Assembly: GCA_017302015.1 (NCBI GenBank)
Contig: JAFLEE010000015.1
Coordinates: 1 to 64,000, forward strand
Direction: 5' to 3'
Origin: Spirochaetota bacterium
GTDB lineage: Bacteria > Spirochaetota > UBA12135 > COTS27 > JAFLEE01
Length of the DNA: 64,000 nucleotides
Shown here: piece by piece, positions 26,949 through 36,570 of the stretch
Numbering within the stretch: the stretch's first letter is position 1
Layout: each line of letters begins with the position of its first letter
Made by a program: the position numbers and the translations under genes
Notes under the pieces: model-generated
The model's database searches: none
Told to the model about the DNA's origin: nothing
The model's input: the letters and a program-made list of their open reading frames with translations, nothing else

Positions 26949-28082
26949 ATGGCCGAAGCCCTGCCCCCAAGCGCCGTGCGAGCGGAACCCTCGGCCGAGG
27001 AACTCCTCGCCCTCATCTTCCGCTACATCGCCCGCATCCCCGCCGAGCGCGACCTCGACCGCCTGCTCGTGCTCTTCGCCGACCTGGGCCGGGAATTGGT
27101 GACGGCCAGTTCCTGTACGCTGTGGCTCATCGACCGCGAGAGGGGCCAGCTGTGGAGCAAGGTCTCCCACCAACTCGGGCGGGTCACGATCCCCCTCACC
27201 TCGGGGATCGCCGGCGAGGTGGCGCGCAGCGGGAAGGCGATCCTCCTCAACGACCCCTACGGCGACCCGCGCTTCGACCCCGAGATCGACCGCCGCTACC
27301 AATTCCGCACCGAGAACCTCCTCGCCCTCCCCATCATGAGCGCCCGGGGCGACGTCATGGGCGTCTTCCAGGCCGTCAATAAGCTCACCCCCGAGGGCGC
27401 CTTCAACCCGCGCGACCTCGAGCGCTTCCAACTCGCGGCCACCTACACGGCCATGGAACTCGAGGCCGCCATCCTCCACGACGAGATGGAGAACTCCGAG
27501 CGCGAGATCATCCTCACCCTGGCCGAGACCGGGGAACTCCGCTCGAAGGAGACGGGCCAGCACGTCAACCGGGTCGCCGAGTACTCGGGCATCCTCGGCG
27601 GCAAATGCGGCCTGCCCGCCGACGAGGTCGAACGCCTGAAGCGCGCCGCCCCCCTCCACGACATCGGCAAGATCGCCATCCCCGACGCGATCCTCCTCAA
27701 GCCCGGCCCCCTCACCGGGAACGAGATGGAGACCATCCGCACCCATGCCGACCTCGGCTTCGAGATCCTGCGCCATTCCGACCGGCGCATCCTCAAGGCC
27801 GCGGCGATCATCGCCAGCCAGCACCACGAAAAATGGGACGGCACCGGCTACCCGAAGCGCCTCGCCGGGGAGCAGATCCACCTCTACGGCCGCATCGTCG
27901 CCGTGGCCGACGTCTTCGACGCGCTCGGCAGCGACCGCTGCTACAAGAAGGCCTGGCCCCACGAGAAGATCCTGGACTACCTGAGGGAACAATCGGGCAA
28001 GCATTTCGACCCGGCCCTCGTGAAGATCTTCCTCGACAACCTCGACCTGTTCCTCGCGGTGCGCGACCGCCACCGGGACTGA
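26949..28082 (+). CDS. GAF-HD-GYP phosphodiesterase (cyclic dinucleotide signalling)
   Basis: This 377-residue protein has an N-terminal GAF sensor (about residues 35-175) and an HD-GYP domain (about 185-370). The metal-binding pattern is intact: LHDIGKIAIPD near residue 236 and QHHEKWDGTGYP near residue 290, followed by VADVFDAL. HD-GYP proteins hydrolyse cyclic di-GMP or related dinucleotides, and the GAF domain probably senses a small ligand or redox state. There is no membrane segment, so it acts in the cytoplasm. GGAAG lies just before the start. The product could link surface lifestyle to signalling, but no target is visible nearby. Confidence 0.93.
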   Translation: MAEALPPSAVRAEPSAEELLALIFRYIARIPAERDLDRLLVLFADLGRELVTASSCTLWLIDRERGQLWSKVSHQLGRVTIPLTSGIAGEVARSGKAILLNDPYGDPRFDPEIDRRYQFRTENLLALPIMSARGDVMGVFQAVNKLTPEGAFNPRDLERFQLAATYTAMELEAAILHDEMENSEREIILTLAETGELRSKETGQHVNRVAEYSGILGGKCGLPADEVERLKRAAPLHDIGKIAIPDAILLKPGPLTGNEMETIRTHADLGFEILRHSDRRILKAAAIIASQHHEKWDGTGYPKRLAGEQIHLYGRIVAVADVFDALGSDRCYKKAWPHEKILDYLREQSGKHFDPALVKIFLDNLDLFLAVRDRHRD

Positions 28083-28086
28083 GAAA

Positions 28087-28104
28087 GCGGGGGAGTCTCC
28101 CCGC
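28087..28104. terminator. GC hairpin between convergent genes
   Basis: GCGGGG (28087-28092) pairs perfectly with CCCCGC (28099-28104) over a six-base loop, five bases after the HD-GYP stop. No T run follows, so it is a weak intrinsic terminator or an mRNA-end hairpin. Confidence 0.4.
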
Positions 28105-28237
28105 ACCGGCCTATTCCCCTTCCCGCAGCGTTCATCTCGGCGAGCGGCGCCCATACAGACCCAGGGCGGGTCGAAAGGCGCCGAGCGGGCCCCGGATGGA
28201 CCCGAGCGCCTCCGAGGCTCGGCGATTTCGAGCGGCG

Positions 28238-31200
28238 CTATTTCGTCCGTTCCACCGTGAGCGCCAGGAGCGCCGGGACCACCTCGACCTTGGCCCTCGA
28301 GACCGCCCGGATGAGCGATATCGAGCGCACCTTATCCTGCGGCCGGGGATTGGCGAACTCCACCTGCTGCACGGCCAAGTCGGCGTCGTCCGGATTGCGG
28401 GCCGTGAGGGCGCGGGTCGCGCCCGTCCACACCCAGCGCGCGGCGTAGAGGTAGCGCTGGAGCGGGTGGGCGTCGTAGACGGTGATGTTGTGGAACAGGA
28501 AGAGGGGAATCTCGTGGGAGGATCCGTCCTCGTATTCCAGGCGGTAGCGGCCGACGACGAAGCCCCGGTCGTCATCGATGAGGCTGTAATTGCCCTCGAA
28601 GAACGGGCGCTGCGCCTCCTTGGCGATGTGCACCGTATGCAGCGCCGTAAAGGAGCTGATGCGCGCCCCCACCGCGATGGGCTTGGCTTCCCCGGGGATC
28701 TTCGCCTCGTAGGCCCTTCCCCCGAGGGCGAAGGGGACGCCCCCGATGTCCCCGGGCTTGGCGGGGAACGAGGAAAAGTCGTATTCCAGGCCGAGCCCGA
28801 AGAGGGCCGGGCCCCGCGCGGCGTCGAGGGACGCATTGGCCACGGGGGTGAGGTCGACGGGCGCGAACACGCCCGACCCATTGCGTCGGTCCGGCTCCTG
28901 GAGCGCCCGGACGAGGTGGTTCCCCCATTTGGCCGCCTTCACGAAATGTTTCATCCGGGCGTCGGCCTTGTTCCAAAAATTGCCCCCGGCGAACGCGACC
29001 ATGAGGTGATTGTACTCGTGGTCGACCTCCATGCGCCCGGAGGACCACGGGCGGTTCCCCCCGAGGAGGGCCAGCACGTCGCCGCGATTGGAGATGAGCG
29101 CGTAGTCGTCGAAGAAATGGTCGGCCTGGTTCTGCGCGTAGCCCGTCTCGCCGCGGATGAACGGGAAGCCGAGGTCGACGAATGGCTTGATCGGGTTGGG
29201 ATCCTGGTACCACCAGTTCATGATCGTGATGTCGCGGGGGATGCGCGGCACGATTTCGCGCACCTGGTGCTCGCCCCCCCCCGAATTGCCCTGGGATGAG
29301 CATGTCGTTCCAGATGATCATCTTGCGCCCCTTGCTCTTCAGGTACGCGTTGACTTTGACGATCCACTCCAGGAAGAGTTCGCGCTTGGGGACGCCCGGG
29401 AACAGGCGGTCTTCGGGCTTGAGCAGGTGGTCCTTCCACCAGACCTCGTCGCAATGCGCGTGGAAATAGGGCGAGGGCAGGAGTTCCATGAGTTCATCGT
29501 AGCAATCGATGACGATCCGCTCGACCCCGGGGTGGCGGGTGTTCAGGACATCGGTGCGAAGCGGTTTCCCGGTGGCGTCCACGGGGGGATTGGCGCAGAA
29601 GGCGGGGTAGGCCTTGGTCAGCCACCGGGCGTGCCCCGGCGTGTTGAGCGCGGGGATCACGTCGGAGATGTAGTGCTGTCGGGCGAAGGCGGCGAGCTCG
29701 CGGATCTCGGCCTTGGTGAAGGGGGGATTGACGGGCTTCTCGGCCAAGGCCGCGGTGATCTCGGGGTGGCGCTCGTACTCCACGACGCCGTCGAAGTCGA
29801 TGAAAAGGGTGTTGTAGCGGTTCCCCGCGACGTAGCGGTAGATGAAATCCTTGAGGCTCGCCAGGGAGGCCTTCCCGTTCATGGCGTACACGTAGCCCGA
29901 GAGGTTGATCATCAAGCCCCGTAAGGGCAGGTCGGCCCCGTCTTGGATGGAGACGGCCCTCGCTTGGACGCGCCCCCCCCGCGGGGTCGATGCTTGGATG
30001 AGTTGGAGCAGCGTGCGCACCCCGTAATAGAGGCCGCTCTCGCTGTCCGCCGCCAAGCGGATCCCCGCGGGATCGACCTCCAATCGGTAGCCGTCGCGCC
30101 GGGGTTGGGCCCCGGGCTCCACGGCGAGGGACACCGCCGCGGTGGCCGCATCGGAATCCACCGCTTCCAGGCCCCATTGCTCGCCCATCTTCTGGCGGAA
30201 CAATTCGGCAGGGAATTTCTTGGCGGAAGGAGCGACATGAAGCGTAAACCGCTGCTCGAGCCGCGCCGCGCCGGCCTTCCACTCCGCCTTTTGGGGCCGG
30301 GGCCAGAGCATGATTTCGGAGGCGGGCATGGGCTCCACCGACGGCGAGACCGCGGTGCGCGCGCAATAATAGCCCGCATAGGCCCCGGTCGCCTTATCGG
30401 TGAAGAGGGCCGAGAGGGTGGCATCGCCCCGGCCTTGGATGCGGCCCTTGTCGGCCCGAAAAAGGAGGGACGGGCTGCCTGCATCCAAAACCCCGCTTAG
30501 ATGTTGGGGAGGCAACTCGGGCAGCTGGAGATCGAAGGCGACGGAGAGCGCCCCGTGCGGGCCGCCGGCCTCGAGGAGGATTCCCAGGCTGTCTTTTTCG
30601 TGGCTAGCCCGGGCGCGGAGGTCCAATGGCCGGAACCCCGCCGGCAGGGCGTTCTCGAGGAAGACGACGCGGCCATAATTCTCGCTGTCGCTGTGCTTGA
30701 GCGTTGCCCAGGCGGAATGCTCCACTATTTTGTCGGAATCGCCGTAGGTGATCCGCTTGAAGTTGAGTTTCCACGCCGACTTGGCGGCGGGCCGGGGGGC
30801 GTCCAAGCCGGCGTAGGGGATCTCCATCTCCACCGACCAGGCGCCCTTTCCGGCGCGGGCCTTGGCGCGCACGGCGGGGTTCCAATTCAGTTCCGCCGCC
30901 GTGATTTTGCGCTGGTCGAATAGCACACCGGCGGCATTCACGTCGATCTGGTAATAGGCGCCCCGGGGGTCGTCCGATGGGCTGTAGAAGAACTCGAGGC
31001 AATCGTCGAGGTAGACGTTCTGGTCGCGCTCCCGGACGGTGACCCGGGGCGCCATGCCCTCGGGCATCTGCAGCCGCGCGCCGATCCAGAGCGAGGCCTC
31101 TCCCCAGGCGAGTTTCACTTCGGTGGCGTACTTCGGGGGCTTGGCATCGGGGACGGAGACCTGGCCATCGCGACCCCGCAGGCCGAGGGCGATTGGCGGG

Positions 31201-32399
31201 ATGGGCGCCCAGAAAGCATCCCCGAGGTCTCCGTCGAGGACCGGGGCGAGAGAACCGACCGGGGAAGCGAGGTGGTTGGCCAGCGGCGTGAGGGAGGGTC
31301 TCTTTTCCCGGACCGCCGCCTCGACGCCGGAGAGCAGGATCTGGATCCCCCCCTCCAGGATGAACGTCGCCTCGCGCATCGAATACAGGTCGGGTGGGAA
31401 CTGGGTGAGGAGGGACCGGAGATCCCCCGCGCTGACCTCGTAGCGCCGCCATTCTTTGTCGAGGGTCGTGAAGCTCGCCCCGGCGATGGTCTTCTGGCCG
31501 TTCTGGTCGTTGCATTCGAAACGGAAATGGATGCGGGTTCCGGCCTGGCCTTCGACCATGCGGTACCAGAACCCCAAACTCTCGAGATAATAGTCGCCGA
31601 GCGCCGAGACCATTTCGGGATCGATCCGGCGCGTGAGGATGAGGTTCTGCCCGGCCTGGGAGGCTTCTTGGCGCCCGTAATCCACCCGCATCGCGGAGGT
31701 GCCCGGGTCCTTCCCGCCGACCCGGGCGAGGGCGGCCCGATTGTTCGCGTGCGTCGAGAATCTCCACGCCGAGAGCGCCGCGTCGTCTTCGAGGGGCGCG
31801 AGCATGGCGCGCCCGGCTTCGACGCGGAGCTTTCCCGGTTTCGCGTTCGGGGCCGCCAGGGGGCCCACGGTCGGCGCGGGCGCCGAAGCGTTCTCGCACC
31901 GGAACTCATAGGCATCCTTCACCTCGGCCGAGGTCCATTCCGCCACCGCCTTTCGGTCCGGGCCATAGAGCCGCGCCACCAAGGGAACCAGGCGCTCCTT
32001 GCAACAGGACCTCCGGTTGTAGACGACGACCGACTTGATGTTCACGGGGACCGCCCACTCGAGTTGCCACCACGGCGCCCCATCGCCCTCGGCCGTATGG
32101 GTGAAATTATTCTTATCGCCATCGAGGGCCAACCCCGGCCCATAGGCGCCGAGTTGAGAATTCTGGGCGGCCTTCCCGGTCGACGCGATATTTTGTCCCC
32201 GGTCGTCCCAAACCTCGATTTCGGCCAGGGAAAGGGTGCGCCGGGGACCGGGCAGCTCGATCCGTAGGACGAGGGCCGCCTTGACGACATCGGAGCCCTC
32301 GGCGCGCACGGCCTGGAATCCCCAGATCGCTGTCAGGGAAAGGACGGCCATGAGAAAACGCGCGCGGAACGCGCCGCCGGGCTGCTTAGGTTGATTCAT
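28238..32399 (-). CDS. multidomain GH20 beta-hexosaminidase, frameshifted at a poly-G tract
   Basis: Read as one gene of about 1386 residues, this is an exported GH20 enzyme: a signal peptide (1-33), an F5/8-like carbohydrate-binding domain (about 35-160), a CBM9-like domain (about 388-583), a GH20b domain (about 700-805) and the catalytic barrel from about 808. The catalytic Asp-Glu pair is D984-E985 in HAHCDEVWW. It should release beta-linked N-acetylhexosamines. The frame breaks near residue 1039 in a run of nine G on the coding strand (29274-29282). Removing one G joins GQFGGGEHQ to REIVPRIPRD, and the remaining barrel and tail then continue to 28238. As given it would truncate the barrel, so either the sequence has an error or the tract is variable. 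Confidence 0.85.
29274..29282. repeat. nine-C homopolymer causing frameshift in GH20
   Basis: Nine consecutive C on the plus strand (nine G on the coding strand). Eight would keep the GH20 frame open. The position inside a catalytic barrel and the exact one-base shift make this the cause of the break. Confidence 0.9.
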
Positions 32400-32688
32400 G
32401 GGGGAATCTTACTTCGCAGCCCCCCGATTTTCAATTAGGCGGGAACCCCAACAAAGGCGCCGCCTCGCGAATGAGGGGGGGTGCCCCGCCCATGGCAAGG
32501 CGTAAAGTCCGGTAAAACACCAGGTTTCCGCCCGGTTTTCACGAACCCGATGCCAAACATCCGCCCGTGCGATTGCGAAAAAGAGAAAGCAATTCCGAAA
32601 ATGTGCATGCCGGATAAGCCGAAGCCTCCCACGGCGGCTCGGTCCATCCCCCCCCCCGACCTCCTCGAACCTTATGGTTGGAATCGCC
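32400..32688. other. 289-bp intergenic region upstream of GH20
   Basis: The region separates the second AraC gene from the GH20 gene, all on the minus strand, and should hold the GH20 promoter. ATTGC and GCAAT form a short inverted repeat around an A-rich centre (about 32573-32594), a possible AraC site. I see no gene or convincing promoter boxes. Confidence 0.35.
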
Positions 32689-33576
32689 CTATCCCGAGTA
32701 TTTCCGGCGGTAGAACATCGGCGACACGCCGCCGTACTTCTTGAAAAAACGGGAGAAATGGCTCTCCCGCTGGAAGCCGAGACCGTGGGCGACGGCCTTC
32801 ACCGTGGCCTCGGGCTTGAGGAGGCGCCGGGCGGACTCCTTGAAGACGGCGTGCTCGACAAATTTTTTGATGCTCATCCCCATGTCCGCCTTGAAGAGGG
32901 AGGAGAGGTAATAGTCGGACATCCCCGACTTCGCGGAGAGTTCCCGGATGGAGAGCCCGATGGAGAGATGCTGGTGGATGGTGGCGATGAGCGCCTGGTG
33001 CTTCCCGAAGACCGCCAGGCGGTCGGCATCGAGGCACTGGTCGTGGGTTTCGAGGTAGGCGTTCACGGCGCCGAAGGCGGCTTGGCCCAGGGCGCTGGCG
33101 GAGGCGAGTAGGTGGCGCGCGTCGCGCTTCAGGTCGGGCCATTTCATGGACCGCAGGCGCATCGGTTTTTTCCCGCGATAGAACCCGAGGATCTCCTCGT
33201 TGGCGTAAGCGAAGGCGTTGAAATCGACCCAGAATTTAGACACGGAAAGGCAGGCGCACCGCAGGGGGAGCCCGGCGGGCAGGAACCAAGTCTCGCCCGC
33301 GGATAAAACCGTCTGGTCGGTCCCCGACCAGACGGTGATGCGGCCGGACTCGATGCGCCAAATGCGGTTCACCTCGCAACGATCCAGGTAATAGCGTTCC
33401 CAATCCCATTCGCGGCCCAACTCGGCCCACCCCGCCGAATGGAGCTTAAACGCCAGGGGTCCGACCAAGTCCACGGGATGCCGCTCGAGCCTTCCGGTTC
33501 CCATCGACGCGCCTGGCTTCGATTTACTCCTGGGGGCCAAAGCGGAAGAATGCAGGCGGTCCGATTCGATGCTCAC
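32689..33576 (-). CDS. AraC family regulator, second of an overlapping pair
   Basis: This 295-residue protein has a cupin-like sensor (about residues 35-150) and a C-terminal AraC double helix-turn-helix (about 195-292), seen in LSIRELSAKSGMSDYYLSSLFK and the end GFQRESHFSRFFKKYGGVSPM. Its ATG overlaps the stop of the other AraC gene by four bases (ATGA, 33573-33576), so the two are translationally coupled. The next gene downstream is the GH20 hydrolase, a likely target. The inducer is unknown. Confidence 0.93.
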   Translation of the reverse strand: MSIESDRLHSSALAPRSKSKPGASMGTGRLERHPVDLVGPLAFKLHSAGWAELGREWDWERYYLDRCEVNRIWRIESGRITVWSGTDQTVLSAGETWFLPAGLPLRCACLSVSKFWVDFNAFAYANEEILGFYRGKKPMRLRSMKWPDLKRDARHLLASASALGQAAFGAVNAYLETHDQCLDADRLAVFGKHQALIATIHQHLSIGLSIRELSAKSGMSDYYLSSLFKADMGMSIKKFVEHAVFKESARRLLKPEATVKAVAHGLGFQRESHFSRFFKKYGGVSPMFYRRKYSG

Positions 33577-34376
33577 TCCGGTTCATCCTTCCCGCGCGCC
33601 TCCCCGACCGCCTGTTTCTTGCGGAACGCGAGCGGCGAGGCGCCCGCGCGCTTTCGGAACAAGCGCGAAAAATAATAGGGATCTTCGAACCCCGCCTGGC
33701 GGCCGATTTCTTCCACGGTCAAGCTCGTGGTTTTCAGGAGATTGGAGGCGTAGCGGACGCGGCGTTCCAGCAGGTACTGCATGGGCGAGAGGCCCGTGGA
33801 GATCTTGAAGACGCGCATGAAATGGAAGCGGGAACGCCCCATCCCCTTGAGCGCCTTCTCCACGGAGAACTCGGGGTTGTGGATATTGTCGATGAGCAGG
33901 TTCTCGAGGCGGGAGACGTCGTTTTGGCCCACGGGGGCCTTCTCGATCGCGGCGATGTAATGGAGGAGCACGCCCAGGAGTTCCTCGCAGGTCGCCTCCC
34001 AGCCCCCGCGCTTCAGGTGGAACTCGCGGTCCAGGAGTTCCATGAGGGCGAGCATGGGCCGATGCTCCGGGTCGCGGGCGACCAGGGCGGTCCGGGGGTC
34101 GAGGCGGCAATCGTGGACGAGCATGGCGATGTTGGAATAGCCCCGGGCGCTATGCTCCCGGTGGGGGATGCCGGGCGGGTTGGCGACGAGGGTGCCGTCG
34201 TCGAAGGGGATCTCGCGGGCGCCGCTCCAGGCGCGGCCCGGGCCCTTGGTGTAGAGGACGAGTTCCCACTGGGCGTGGGCGTGGGCGGGGTACTCGGTGG
34301 AGAGCCGGCGCATCTTGCCGATGGCGATGAAATTGCCCATGGGCAGAGGATTCCACGAGACCGCAATTTTGTCCAT
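33573..34376 (-). CDS. AraC family regulator, first of an overlapping pair
   Basis: This 267-residue protein has a cupin sensor with HAHAQWELVLY (about residues 32-42) and a C-terminal AraC DNA-binding domain (about 165-262) ending in GFEDPYYFSRLFRKRAGASPLAF. The ATG at 34376 is chosen because the cupin strand follows at once; the frame is open much further upstream, antisense to the GHL6-like gene, but that part is not coding. It is divergent from the GHL6-like hydrolase, so it may control that gene and, with its overlapping partner, the GH20 gene. Confidence 0.93.
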   Translation of the reverse strand: MDKIAVSWNPLPMGNFIAIGKMRRLSTEYPAHAHAQWELVLYTKGPGRAWSGAREIPFDDGTLVANPPGIPHREHSARGYSNIAMLVHDCRLDPRTALVARDPEHRPMLALMELLDREFHLKRGGWEATCEELLGVLLHYIAAIEKAPVGQNDVSRLENLLIDNIHNPEFSVEKALKGMGRSRFHFMRVFKISTGLSPMQYLLERRVRYASNLLKTTSLTVEEIGRQAGFEDPYYFSRLFRKRAGASPLAFRKKQAVGEARGKDEPE

Positions 34377-34499
34377 CCCCCCGCCCTTTTCTCCATTCCC
34401 CCGGGGGGGGCCGCATCCTATCCTTAGGGCAGGCGGGCGCCCCGGGACCGCCGGCGGCGAAGGCCCGCGAACCGACGCTCGAAACCAGGAGAAACGCCC
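34377..34499. promoter_or_regulatory. divergent promoter region AraC / GHL6-like
   Basis: This 123-bp region contains the ribosome-binding site AGGAG for the plus-strand gene and a TATCCT near 34419-34424 that could be a -10 box. No matching -35 box is clear. Confidence 0.3.
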
Positions 34500-36524
34500 A
34501 TGTCCGATTGGCAAGAACGCTGCTACGCCCGCCTCCTCATCGACAACCACATCACCGAGGACGACCCCTCGTTCATGGCGAAGTTCGACCCCGAACGCTA
34601 CGTCGCCATGGTCAAGCGCGCCGGCACCGAGGCGGCCATGGTCTATGCGACCTGCCACAACGGCAATTGCTATTACCCGACGAAGGTCGGGCACGTCCAC
34701 GCGAACCTGAAGGGACGCGACCTCTACGGCGACACCGTGAAGGCCCTGAAGCGCGAGGGCATCGTGCCCATCGCCTACTACACCAGCATCTACCACAACC
34801 ATTCCGCCAAGACCCACCCGGCCTGGCGCGTGACCCACCCCAACGGCAACCAGCACAATACCCGCTATTGGTGGAGTTGCCCCAACAACGACGAATACAC
34901 GGCCTTCACCATCGCCCAGATCCTCGAGGTGGTCTCCTACGACGTCGAGGGGATCTTCAACGACATGACCTTCTGGCCGGGCCTGTGCGTGTGCGCCTCG
35001 TGCCGGGCCAAGTTCCTGGCCGAGACGGGGAAGGAGATCCCGGCGCGCATCGACTGGAGGAACCCCGAATGGGTGGCCTTCCAGCGCTTCCGCGAACGCT
35101 CCATGGCGTCCTTCACCCAGAAGATCACCGCCGCCATCAAGGCGAAGAAAAACATCACGGTGACCCACCAGACGAGCACCATCACCCACGGGTGGATGAA
35201 CGGCTATAGCCTGGGCATCGCGGCGGCCTGCGACTACACCTCGGGGGATTTCTACGGGGGGAAGTACCAGCACATCCTCGGCGCCAAGATCCTCGACGCG
35301 GCCACGAAGAAGCGCCCCTACGAGTTCATGACTTCGCGCTGCGTCAACCTGCGCGACCACACCTCCATGAAGAGCGAGGCCGAACTCACCGCCGAGGCCG
35401 CCACCACCCTGGCCAACGCGGGGGCCTATTTCTTCATCGACGCCATCAACCCCGACGGCACCCTGGAAGAGGCCGTCTACGACCGCCTGGGGAGCGTGGC
35501 GAAGCGCCTCTTCCCCTTCACCGAAGCCCTCCGCCGCCACCATCCCGTGCTCACGGGCGAGAAAGCCCTCTATTATTCGTCCTCGGCCTACGTCGACGAC
35601 AACGCCGCGGCGGAACTCATCATGAGCCCGAACACCGGAAAGCCCGCGGTGGAGGAACTCACGGGAACCTCCATCATCCTCACCCGCGCCCATATCCCGT
35701 TCCGCGCCGTCACCAGCGAAGCGCCGCTCGACGCCGGCATCGAGACGCTCGTGATGAACAATATCCTCTACACCTCGCCCGAGGAGAACGAGCGGGTGCG
35801 GGCCTTCGTCAAGGGCGGCGGCACGCTCCTGGCCACGGGGCAGACCTCGCTCCTGCGCCCCGATGGCACGGGCACGGGGGATTTCGGCCTCGCCGACGTC
35901 TTCGGCGTCTCGTACTCCGGGAAGAAGACCAAGGGGTTCCATTACCTCTCCTTCGTCGACCACCGCGAGTTCGTCTCCTCCCATACCGCCGGGCCGCTGG
36001 TGGAGGCTAAGGGCGCCGAAGTGCTGGCGCGCATCGCCGAACCCGTGTTCGACCCGGCCGGCGAGAAGTACGCCTCCATCCACAGCAATCCCCCCGGGCC
36101 CGTCTCCGAGTTCGCCGGACTCACGGTGAACCGTTTCGGCAAGGGCCAATGCATCTACCTCTCCGCCCCGCTCTTGTCGCTCCAGCAAGACGCCCAGCAG
36201 GGCTTCGGCACCTGGCTCTTCAGGACCTACGCGCCCTCCGCCGTCGTCCTCGAGACCAACGCCCCGCCCTGCGTAGAGATCACGGTGAATATGTCCACCC
36301 TCAAACCCGCGTTCCTCGTATCATTCGTCAATTGGCAGAAGGAACTCCCAAACGTGCCGGTGCACGGCCTCACCGCGCTTCTGCGCCTGCCCGGGGGCGC
36401 CCGGGCGAAGCGCCTCACCCGGGTTTCGGACGGAACGAAGTTGGAGTTGAAGACCCAGGGAGACGCACTCCTCGTGGAAGTGCCCCTCCTCGAGACGATC
36501 GAGATGGTGGAGGTGGAGGTTTGA
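34500..36524 (+). CDS. GHL6-like glycoside hydrolase with beta-galactosidase trimerisation-type domain
   Basis: This 674-residue protein resembles the putative hydrolase family GHL6 (PF14871). A barrel (about residues 1-340) carries the family-like segment FNDMTFWPG followed by CVCASCRAKF, and a glutamine-amidotransferase-like beta-galactosidase trimerisation domain follows (about 350-580), then a short beta tail. There is no signal peptide. AGGAG precedes the start by eight bases. The gene is divergent from two AraC regulators and is followed after 46 bp by a PMI-like cupin gene, which suggests that the sugar it releases is isomerised next. The family has related fucosidase and galactosidase members, but the activity here cannot be assigned. 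Confidence 0.75.
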   Translation: MSDWQERCYARLLIDNHITEDDPSFMAKFDPERYVAMVKRAGTEAAMVYATCHNGNCYYPTKVGHVHANLKGRDLYGDTVKALKREGIVPIAYYTSIYHNHSAKTHPAWRVTHPNGNQHNTRYWWSCPNNDEYTAFTIAQILEVVSYDVEGIFNDMTFWPGLCVCASCRAKFLAETGKEIPARIDWRNPEWVAFQRFRERSMASFTQKITAAIKAKKNITVTHQTSTITHGWMNGYSLGIAAACDYTSGDFYGGKYQHILGAKILDAATKKRPYEFMTSRCVNLRDHTSMKSEAELTAEAATTLANAGAYFFIDAINPDGTLEEAVYDRLGSVAKRLFPFTEALRRHHPVLTGEKALYYSSSAYVDDNAAAELIMSPNTGKPAVEELTGTSIILTRAHIPFRAVTSEAPLDAGIETLVMNNILYTSPEENERVRAFVKGGGTLLATGQTSLLRPDGTGTGDFGLADVFGVSYSGKKTKGFHYLSFVDHREFVSSHTAGPLVEAKGAEVLARIAEPVFDPAGEKYASIHSNPPGPVSEFAGLTVNRFGKGQCIYLSAPLLSLQQDAQQGFGTWLFRTYAPSAVVLETNAPPCVEITVNMSTLKPAFLVSFVNWQKELPNVPVHGLTALLRLPGGARAKRLTRVSDGTKLELKTQGDALLVEVPLLETIEMVEVEV

Positions 36525-36570
36525 CCCCATCCCCCCGACCGCGAATCGCCGCCAGCAATAGGAGCATTCA

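Noticed and set aside
28238-29263. C-terminal GH20 fragment as a separate gene
   Set aside because: Its sequence continues the barrel of the upstream frame exactly after removal of one G and has no own start signal.
34400-36188. Upstream extension of the first AraC gene to 871 codons
   Set aside because: The extension is antisense to the GHL6-like hydrolase and lacks coding character. The AraC family start is at 34376.
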